Under the pieces are notes generated by a model. That model saw only the letters and a list, made by a program, of their open reading frames with translations, was not told the origin of the DNA and searched no databases. A DNA stretch of 7,947 nt from Bryobacterales bacterium. Its GTDB lineage: Bacteria > Acidobacteriota > Terriglobia > Bryobacterales > Bryobacteraceae. The stretch lies in the NCBI GenBank assembly GCA_016789785.1, contig JAEUQE010000259.1, positions 1 through 7,947 of the forward strand, read 5' to 3'. Of the stretch, positions 1 through 5,077 are shown one piece after another. The translations under genes and the position numbers were made by a program. Positions within the stretch are counted from its first letter, which is position 1; each line of letters begins with the position of its first letter.

Positions 1-424
1 CGGGTTTCGGCACCTGGAATTGATCGTCGAAGCGCCAGATGCGGCCCATGCCTCGCCACGTGATGTCGAAGGCGCCTTCAGTCTTCTCGCCATAACGAAT
101 CGAGCGCTCCAGCAACTCCCGCAACTCCATGGGGACTTGCACGGGCTTCTTCCCCGCGGAGGCGTTCACGGCGGAGATCGGCGATTCGGCCCGCCACTCG
201 CTCATCACCTTTTCGATCCGCGCCAGTTCCTGAAAGGCCGCGTCCACCGCCTCGGCAGCTTTCGCGGGCGTACCGCCATGGACCACCTCAATGGTCCACA
301 TGGAGCCCATCAACTCGCGGGAGACGCGTACGGTGTCGCGTTCCATGCGGGGGTCGACAGGGAACATTCGGTATAAGGCGATCGCGCCTGCGGCGACCGC
401 CGCCACCAGAAGATACCGTCGCAT
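1..424 (-). CDS. apbE: FAD:protein FMN transferase (ApbE family), N-terminal part, cut by window start
   Basis: Reading the minus strand from the ATG at 424-422 gives 141 codons that run off the window edge without a stop. Residues 4-21 are hydrophobic after two arginines (MRRYLLVAAVAAGAIALYR), so this is a signal peptide or membrane anchor; ApbE proteins act on the outer face of the membrane. Family marks seen: RELMGSMWTIEV (36-47), MSEWRAESPISAVN (74-87, the conserved 'S.w...S.is.iN' block) and TEGAFDITWRGMGRIWRF (115-132, the 'T.GaFDiTvgpl..lW' block). ApbE enzymes attach FMN from FAD to a threonine of a target protein, classically Rnf/Nqr subunits. The metal-binding and catalytic C-terminal part lies outside the window, so activity cannot be judged. 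A GAGGAGG at 444-438 lies 13 bases before the ATG, somewhat far. The gene is divergent from the exported-protein cluster. The family call is secure; the flavinylated partner is unknown. Confidence 0.9.
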   Translation of the reverse strand, partial: MRRYLLVAAVAAGAIALYRMFPVDPRMERDTVRVSRELMGSMWTIEVVHGGTPAKAAEAVDAAFQELARIEKVMSEWRAESPISAVNASAGKKPVQVPMELRELLERSIRYGEKTEGAFDITWRGMGRIWRFDDQFQVPKP

Positions 425-511
425 GGGGGATTTCCAGCCTCCTCGTATTGCAACCGTTCTGCCAGAGAAGCAGTGGCGAACTCTCTCAGCATTTCACAAG
501 CGCCGCCGGTT

Positions 512-541
512 GGGTGAGGTCGGGTGGGGTGAGGTGGCGTG
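512..541 (+). repeat. G-rich tandem repeat, two 15-bp units
   Basis: Two adjacent 15-base units, 512-526 and 527-541, both begin GGGTGAGGT and match at 13 of 15 positions. Including 541-543 the plus strand carries four runs of at least three G (512-514, 522-524, 526-529, 541-543), so a G-quadruplex with uneven loops is possible. It directly abuts copy 1 of the 35-bp repeat and lies upstream of both divergent genes. Function unknown. Confidence 0.55.
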
Positions 542-574
542 GGCTAAGTTCTGCTCATAGGGTGAAATGCCCCT
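540..574 (+). repeat. 35-bp dispersed direct repeat, copy 1
   Basis: This 35-base stretch recurs at 4852-4886 in the same orientation with one mismatch (C at 556, G at 4868). It starts TGGGCTAAGTTCTGCT and ends GGGTGAAATGCCCCT. Similarity stops at both ends: bases 539 and 575 already differ from those at 4851 and 4887. It contains a short AGGG/CCCT stem (559-562 with 571-574) and an outer GGGC/GCCC pairing (541-544 with 570-573 as a competing alternative). It marks the left side of the accessory cluster. It could be a dispersed genomic repeat, an element end, or a recombination scar. Confidence 0.8.
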
Positions 575-731
575 GCCGGTAACCCGCTCGGTGAGGCGGT
601 ATCATCGCGCTAGCGGTAATTGTGAACGATCGCGAAATTAGAGTCGATATGGTTTCTGGATCTGGCGAGACTCCCCAGTTCAATTGTTTACATCTCTCCG
701 CGTCAGCCGCAAATAATCTCTAACTCTGCCC

Positions 732-760
732 TTGCATTTCGTCTTAAGTGCCCTTACAAT
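732..760 (+). promoter_or_regulatory. Putative sigma-70 type promoter giving a leaderless or near-leaderless transcript
   Basis: TTGCAT (732-737, weak -35) and TACAAT (755-760, 5 of 6 matches to the -10 consensus) are separated by 17 bases. Transcription would start around 766-769, essentially at the ATG at 769-771. No Shine-Dalgarno sequence precedes that ATG, which fits a leaderless message. The -35 box is poor, so this is an inference from spacing and the -10 box. Confidence 0.5.
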
Positions 761-768
761 TCGAAATC

Positions 769-1328
769 ATGCGACTGATTCGATTTGTGAGTTCGGTTGC
801 TTTTGGTTTCTTGTTCTCTCTCTCTCTCTCTCTCTCTTTGGCCAGGGTCGTCCTCCCTCTCAAACAGCGGTAGAAGGTAACCTTCTGCCGATCGACTCTG
901 ACGATCTGTTTACTGGCTTCTTTCACTTTCACTCCGCATTTCGAAAGTCCGTGGCGGCTGAGAAGCAGAAGATGCCTCAGAACGTCCAGGCCATAGATGC
1001 TGATGTGGCGAGGATACTCCGCATTGACGTAGCCGCCGTGGCCAGCCTCGATGCTGTCTCCGCGTCGATCGAGAAGCGGCTCGCGGATCTTCACGCGGAG
1101 CTTGTCGCCGTGATGAACCGCGCTGCCAAAGACGAGAAATGGCCGAGCCCGCCAGTTTTGGCTCAATTCGAACAGCGCCGGCTCGATATCGTCCGGGACG
1201 GGCGCCGCCTGCTTCAGGTGAGTCTCCCTCCTGCGTCGCACGCTGGCCTCCGGGATTTCATCAACAACCGTTATCGTCACACCATTCGGTCATCAGGAGT
1301 GCGGAAGGCAGCGGGAGGTCCCCAATGA
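769..1328 (+). CDS. Small exported helical protein with out-of-frame (TC)11 tract; phase-variable or frameshifted
   Basis: The body reads openly from the TC tract to TGA 1326-1328. Its only in-frame upstream start, a TTG at 732, has no ribosome site and overlaps the predicted -35 box. The ATG at 769 instead encodes a textbook signal peptide (MRLIRFVSSVAFGFLFS followed by Leu-Ser repeats), but it is one frame off and stops at 871-873 after 34 residues. Removing one TC unit joins them into a 185-residue exported protein. After the signal region the body has a FFHFH segment (from about 917), an alpha-helical middle rich in Ala, Asp, Glu and Arg (about 985-1230), and LRDFINNRYRHTI near the end. 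The pattern resembles small periplasmic helical proteins of the Spy/CpxP kind, but I recognise no named family. Its stop overlaps the next start as ATGA, which argues that the body is truly translated and coupled to the SLH gene. Alternatives are a sequencing error in the repeat or a genuine frameshift. Confidence 0.6.
815..837 (+). repeat. Dinucleotide microsatellite (TC)11 within the signal-peptide coding region
   Basis: Bases 815-836 are eleven perfect TC units, followed by one more T. In each reading frame the tract encodes alternating Leu and Ser, so it also forms the hydrophobic core of the signal peptide. Each unit gained or lost shifts the frame by two bases. From the ATG at 769, ten units lead into the long downstream frame, eleven (as here) stop at 871, and twelve stop at about 877-879. 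Such tracts are typical slipped-strand contingency loci. Confidence 0.85.
1313..1318 (+). promoter_or_regulatory. Ribosome binding site that fixes the SLH gene start
   Basis: GGGAGG lies 6 bases before the ATG at 1325-1327, inside the last codons of the preceding gene. It decides for this start over the in-frame ATG at 1139, whose extra 62 residues are arginine- and proline-rich and would bury the signal peptide. Confidence 0.75.
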
Positions 1329-4027
1329 AGGCAGCCTTGCATGCGGCCCTGATCATGTCAATGCTGGCTGGCATTTGTCCCGGCCAGAACTGGTTCGACG
1401 ATGTGGCGCCCAACGAGCCGTACTATGGCACCGTGGATCTCATGTTCGAGCGCCACGTCACCACTGGCTGCAATTGGCAGCCGGCGCTGTTCTGCGATGA
1501 GACGCCCATTTCAAGGGGCCAGATGGCGATCTTCGTGATTCGGTCCATCTACAGCGCACTGAGCGGAAACGCGGAGGGATTCACCTACCCCGGCGCTCCG
1601 GGAATGTCAGGCATGGCGTACTTCAGCGATGTCCCACCTGGCCATGCTGCGTTCCCCTATGTCCAGAGGATGGCCGAACTCGGGATCACCAGCGGATGCG
1701 AAGCGTGGAGTGGCAGCCAGCCATATCTTCAGTCACAGGGCCGCTTCTGTGTCGACGAAAGCATAACGAATTGGCAAATCGCGATCTTTGCCGTGCGGGC
1801 TCGACAGATCCGGGAACAGGGCGGTTCTGGCCAAGTCCAACAGCCTACCGGTTACCCAAGCAACCAGCTATTCCAAGACGTTCCCGCCTTGATCTGGAAT
1901 AACCAAACAGGTCAGTACGATTCGAACTGGATCTATCCTTACATTCAAAAAGCCAGACAACTCACTGGCGCGAGTATTACGCAGACCCCCTTCTGCGCAG
2001 CGGGGCCTGGTTTCTTCTGTCCCTACGATCCCATGCGACGGGGGCAGATGTCTTTCTATCTCGTCTACGCCATCATGGGGCAAAGGGGCTTGGCGCCACA
2101 GAATGCCAGCGACGGAGGAGATGGAGGCGTCGCACTACCACCGGTGGTCCATTACGCGGTGAGCTGCACTGTTCAGCACCACTCGACTTGGCAAGCTTTT
2201 GCAGAAACCGGGATGGGCACACGGTTCACCGGCATCATACAGGCCTGGACGACCGGGGTTGGCGCCGCCAACTACACAAACAGGGTGAGCAAAGTCCGAC
2301 TGAAGGAGAACGACACGGAGGTGTACAGGCCCGGCGTTCTGACGAACACTGTAGGCACTGAGGTCGCACGGGTCCCGTGGCCAATTGGCGAGCGGGTCTA
2401 TGTTCCCGGGACCGCTTACGATTTAAGTTATCAGATCGATTTCCTGAGCTCCGCCTGTGGACCGTATTCCGCAGGGTGGCTCTTCAACTGGAATCCGATT
2501 CCAGCGTTGCATGGGGTTACCCTGGCACAGGGAGGAGGGTTAGTGGCTGGGACCTCCAGCAGTTTCGTAGCCACTGGGAAGTTCCTCGCTCCGGGAGTTT
2601 CTAGAGTTCCAAGCGAAGTCCTTACCATGAACAGCGCTCCGCTTCTGAACTTTGTCGCCGAGCCTTCCCAGGATCAGTTTGGAAACGCTTCGGTCAATGG
2701 ACTGCTCTCCGCCGACTGGGCTGCTCCGAGGGGTACCTTCACGGTGAGCTTCAACGTCCCGCTGGGCGTACAAGTCGGAACGATTACTCAAGCGGCTTTG
2801 AACCAGCCGGAGATCAAATGGCCGGCGGGCTGGGATCCCATGGGGCGTCTGACGCAGGCCCGTTCTGTGACGGTCGGGGACCCGACACCTGCGCTAACGT
2901 CCATCTCGCCCAGTCGCGTGGGCGAGGGGATGACGGTCCCGTTTACTGTGATTGGCAGCAACCTCGGATCAATCAATACTCTGCGATTCCTGATTCCGAA
3001 TACCCTGTCCGACTGCGGGGTAACGGCTTCCAGTGTCATCACCAACGCCCAGCGGACGCAGATTACCGCAAACCTGAGCGTTCCTTCGAATCAGCAGGAA
3101 AACTGTGAAGTTGTCATTGTCTCAGGCGGGCTTTCGGGAACTCACTTCCCTACTCCCGCGCCCAACGCGACATCAGCGCAGAGCAATCGAGCGCTCCTCC
3201 GGGTCGGAAAGCCATGCCAGTCGATCACGATTGAGGAGGAGACAATTGCACCATCCACGTATACCGCCTTCCCGCAGGGCTACTTCGACGCAGTGACAAC
3301 GCTTCGAGTGCCTCCATACAATCCGGCGATCCTGAGGGAAAACTACGAGTCGAAGTATCTGGCGAAGACCGTGCCCGCGGACTGCGACGTGTACTGGACG
3401 GTTTCGGGGCCGGCAACGATTACTGCTGGTTCGGAGGAGGCGCTCGTGACCTTGCGTGGCCTTTCAGTAGGGGACGCCACGTTGACTGCCAACAGCGTCG
3501 GGGGAGTCACCCGCCCGCTGAGCGTTCCCGTACGCAGGGAGCGGTCGCCAATTCCCGTTCGAGTTGTGATCCTGCGGGACACGGAGGGGCAGAACTCCGC
3601 AGCCACGCTCGCGCAAGTGCAGGATGACATTGCGATTGCGAATATCCTTTGGAGTCAGGCTGGGGTCAGGTTTGAAATGAACGGATCTCCGCAATATGTT
3701 GATTCCTCTGATGTGCTAGATCCGGACGCGCAGCAGCGGGATTTTATTCGGAACATCCACATCGGAACGAATGGCTTCGAAGCCTACTATGTTCGCAAGT
3801 GCGAGGACATTCCGATGGTCCGTGGGGAAAACAAACGCACTGGGATCGTGATCTGTACGGACGCCGGCCACGAGCCGCGAACCCTGGCTCACGAACTGGG
3901 GCACGCCATGGGCCTCTTCCACGATGGAGAAACCCATTTGCATCTTATGGCCGACTTGATCTATCTCGTAGAGGCCGACATCCGCTTATGGGAGTTGGTG
4001 GGCCTTGTCATCTCTTCGCACGAGTGA
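1325..4027 (+). CDS. Exported SLH-domain protein with C-terminal metzincin metalloprotease domain
   Basis: The product is 900 residues. Residues 1-20 form a signal peptide (MKAALHAALIMSMLAGICPG). Three S-layer-homology repeats follow, starting at FDDV (24), FSDV (100) and FQDV (183), each with a Cys pair (C49/C57, C125/C142, C224/C232). Repeats 1 and 3 keep the R.QM motif (SRGQM, RRGQM); repeat 2 has NWQI instead. Residues about 276-385 look like a beta-rich domain. From PALTSISPSRVGEG (522) to about 620 the sequence resembles an IPT/TIG Ig-like fold, and about 630-738 a second Ig-like region. The C-terminal domain begins near PVRVVIL (742) and contains HELGHAMGLFHD (856-867), the metzincin zinc site with H856, H860 and H866 as ligands and E857 as general base, plus a likely Met-turn at M875. 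Known: SLH repeats bind cell-wall polymers, and metzincins are zinc endopeptidases. Inferred: a surface-anchored protease; its substrate is unknown. It overlaps the upstream gene by ATGA and lies 14 bases before the next gene. Confidence 0.85.
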   Translation: MKAALHAALIMSMLAGICPGQNWFDDVAPNEPYYGTVDLMFERHVTTGCNWQPALFCDETPISRGQMAIFVIRSIYSALSGNAEGFTYPGAPGMSGMAYFSDVPPGHAAFPYVQRMAELGITSGCEAWSGSQPYLQSQGRFCVDESITNWQIAIFAVRARQIREQGGSGQVQQPTGYPSNQLFQDVPALIWNNQTGQYDSNWIYPYIQKARQLTGASITQTPFCAAGPGFFCPYDPMRRGQMSFYLVYAIMGQRGLAPQNASDGGDGGVALPPVVHYAVSCTVQHHSTWQAFAETGMGTRFTGIIQAWTTGVGAANYTNRVSKVRLKENDTEVYRPGVLTNTVGTEVARVPWPIGERVYVPGTAYDLSYQIDFLSSACGPYSAGWLFNWNPIPALHGVTLAQGGGLVAGTSSSFVATGKFLAPGVSRVPSEVLTMNSAPLLNFVAEPSQDQFGNASVNGLLSADWAAPRGTFTVSFNVPLGVQVGTITQAALNQPEIKWPAGWDPMGRLTQARSVTVGDPTPALTSISPSRVGEGMTVPFTVIGSNLGSINTLRFLIPNTLSDCGVTASSVITNAQRTQITANLSVPSNQQENCEVVIVSGGLSGTHFPTPAPNATSAQSNRALLRVGKPCQSITIEEETIAPSTYTAFPQGYFDAVTTLRVPPYNPAILRENYESKYLAKTVPADCDVYWTVSGPATITAGSEEALVTLRGLSVGDATLTANSVGGVTRPLSVPVRRERSPIPVRVVILRDTEGQNSAATLAQVQDDIAIANILWSQAGVRFEMNGSPQYVDSSDVLDPDAQQRDFIRNIHIGTNGFEAYYVRKCEDIPMVRGENKRTGIVICTDAGHEPRTLAHELGHAMGLFHDGETHLHLMADLIYLVEADIRLWELVGLVISSHE

Positions 4028-4030
4028 GTG

Positions 4031-4036
4031 AAGGAG
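4031..4036 (+). promoter_or_regulatory. Ribosome binding site of the HEAT-like gene
   Basis: AAGGAG lies 5 bases before the ATG at 4042-4044, in the 14-base gap after the SLH-protease stop. It supports a start at 4042, which places a signal peptide at the N-terminus, over longer in-frame readings beginning inside the protease gene. Confidence 0.8.
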
Positions 4037-4041
4037 CATTT

Positions 4042-4680
4042 ATGAGCAGATTCATCCCATGCGCAATCGTAGCTACCCTGCTGGGAGCCGCACTGCACGC
4101 GCAGCAGCCTAAGCCTGTGGAGATTCCACTCAGAGCGAAGGTGGAGGCTATCCTATTCCCTTTGGCAGACCGCGATTCGAATTCGCCCACTCTCTCTGAC
4201 CGGCTGCGCAAACTCGGCCCCGAAAACGAGGTGCGCGACATCCTATTGCAGATTCTGACTGACTATCGCAGTGTCGCGTCTCTCACTCACACGCCAACTC
4301 AGCGGGAAAAGCTCCAGCAGTACTGCTTTCAGATCGCGATCCTGGCGCTGGGGGAGTTCCGTGAGCAACGGGCTTGGCAGCCTGTCGCGGATGTGATGGC
4401 CAGGCGAGACCTGCCGACCGTTTACCTCTCCTACAGTGCGCGTGCGCTGGGACAGATTGATGCTGTTCGGAGTAAGGAGATCTTACTCACGGCGTTCGAC
4501 CTTTCCGCACCTTCAGAAATGGGGTTGCGTAGAGCGATCGGCCGTGCCCTTATCGAGACTCGCGATCCGAAGGTGCTCGCCAAACTCGAAGCACATGCCC
4601 GTGGCGAGATGCATCCCCTCACCCGGAAGTCGTGGGATGCCATTGTTGCCGACATGCGGCGCAAGATGGGTCTGCCATGA
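4042..4680 (+). CDS. Exported HEAT-like repeat protein
   Basis: The product is 212 residues. Residues 1-20 (MSRFIPCAIVATLLGAALHA) are a signal peptide with a likely cut before QQ at 21-22. Residues about 94-195 are paired amphipathic helices with regular Ala/Leu spacing (AILALGEFREQRAWQPVADV, then SYSARALGQIDAVRSKEILL, then GLRRAIGRALIETRDPKVLA), which fits HEAT or PBS-lyase-type repeats that act as protein-binding scaffolds. No catalytic motif is seen. The gene follows the SLH-protease by 14 bases with its own strong ribosome site, so it is probably co-transcribed. A partner or regulatory role toward the protease is a guess from position only. After its TGA the same frame stays open for 62 more codons to a TGA at 4867-4869 inside the 35-bp repeat, so a shortened gene cannot be excluded. 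Confidence 0.75.
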   Translation: MSRFIPCAIVATLLGAALHAQQPKPVEIPLRAKVEAILFPLADRDSNSPTLSDRLRKLGPENEVRDILLQILTDYRSVASLTHTPTQREKLQQYCFQIAILALGEFREQRAWQPVADVMARRDLPTVYLSYSARALGQIDAVRSKEILLTAFDLSAPSEMGLRRAIGRALIETRDPKVLAKLEAHARGEMHPLTRKSWDAIVADMRRKMGLP

Positions 4681-4737
4681 GCAGCGGGTGTCCTACCATC
4701 CGAACACTCCAACGCTGGCCGGCCGCGTGAACTGGAC

Positions 4738-4869
4738 ATGTACGGGGCTCTGTCAGCATCTCGATCCGGCGATGCTCTTGCAATGTGGGACTGCGTGTGG
4801 CTTGACGGGCTTCCGGCGGCCGTGCGAACCGTGCTCCAGAGTGATCTCCCCTGGGCTAAGTTCTGCTGA
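4738..4869 (+). pseudogene. Short open frame or gene remnant ending inside the 35-bp repeat
   Basis: From ATG 4738 a 43-residue peptide reads MYGALSASRSGDALAMWDCV and then an alpha-helix-like tail ending in DLPWAKFC. It has no ribosome site. It is in the same frame as the HEAT-like gene and continuous with it after that gene's TGA, so it may be a broken C-terminus, the tail of a lost gene, or chance. The ending WAKFC is encoded by the first part of the repeat. At copy 1 the repeat also reads WAKFC followed by a stop one codon later, but with unrelated sequence upstream. Confidence 0.2.
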
Positions 4870-4886
4870 TAGGGTGAAATGCCCCT
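4852..4886 (+). repeat. 35-bp dispersed direct repeat, copy 2
   Basis: This copy is identical to 540-574 except for G at 4868. It is in direct orientation 4312 bases downstream. Here the small stem is one pair longer (TAGGG 4870-4874 with CCCTA 4883-4887). It lies between the three-gene exported cluster and korA, so the two copies bracket that cluster. Confidence 0.8.
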
Positions 4887-5036
4887 AGGAAACCTCGGCA
4901 CCCTCCCCACAGTCATCCCGTTCGCGCAGATTTCCAGGAAACCCGCCTGCTCGTAACGTGCGGTTCGTCCGTGGGATTCGCCTCCCCCGCTGCCCGGCCC
5001 GCCGTTTGGTCCACCGCGTGCAAGCAACCACTCAGT

Positions 5037-5056
5037 GCCGTCCACGTGAGGACGGC
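5037..5056 (+). promoter_or_regulatory. Perfect hairpin just upstream of the korA ribosome site
   Basis: GCCGTCC (5037-5043) pairs perfectly with GGACGGC (5050-5056) around a 6-base loop, and ends only 5 bases before the GAGGA at 5062-5066. No T-run follows, so an intrinsic terminator is unlikely. It may be an mRNA 5' structure affecting korA translation or stability, or a DNA-binding site. Function is inferred from position only. Confidence 0.45.
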
Positions 5057-5077
5057 CCATTGAGGAACACAACGGCC

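Larger units (their letters stand above)
425..768. other. Divergent intergenic region
   Basis: This stretch lies between the divergent starts of apbE and the small exported-protein gene. No convincing gene is visible. It contains the apbE ribosome site (438-444), a G-rich tandem repeat (512-541), copy 1 of the 35-bp repeat (540-574), a small CGCTAGCG palindrome (608-615), an A/T-richer stretch from about 615 to 768, and the promoter-like pair at 732-760. No confident promoter for apbE was found on the minus strand. Confidence 0.6.
4681..5077. other. Intergenic region between the exported cluster and korA
   Basis: This stretch separates the HEAT-like gene from korA. It holds a 43-codon open stretch (4738-4869), copy 2 of the 35-bp repeat (4852-4886), GC-rich sequence without a clear gene (4887-5036), a perfect hairpin (5037-5056) and the korA ribosome site (5062-5066). 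No tRNA and no T-tract terminator was seen. No confident promoter for korA could be picked by eye. Confidence 0.6.

Noticed and set aside
20..376. Plus-strand open frame at the left edge
   Set aside because: It is antisense to the ApbE coding sequence, which has clear family motifs.
744..1280. Long minus-strand open frame opposite the small exported-protein gene
   Set aside because: It is antisense to a body supported by the ATGA coupling and shows no signal peptide, ribosome site or family motif.
1139..1324. 62-residue N-terminal extension of the SLH-protease
   Set aside because: It overlaps the preceding gene, has no ribosome site, and would hide the signal peptide that begins at 1325.
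540..4886. Insertion sequence or composite transposon bounded by the 35-bp repeats
   Set aside because: The repeats are direct rather than inverted, no transposase or integrase lies between them, and no short target-site duplication is visible outside them. Kept only as a cassette hypothesis.
4870..4970. Group II intron remnant near repeat copy 2
   Set aside because: The AGGGTGAAATGCCCCT hairpin and ACGTGCGGTTC (4956-4966) vaguely recall intron domain I and the 3' half of domain V. The matching 5' half of domain V, the GUGYG 5' end and any reverse transcriptase are missing.
5037..5060. Intrinsic terminator for the upstream cluster
   Set aside because: The stem is followed by CCATTGAGG, not a T-run, and it lies against the korA ribosome site.
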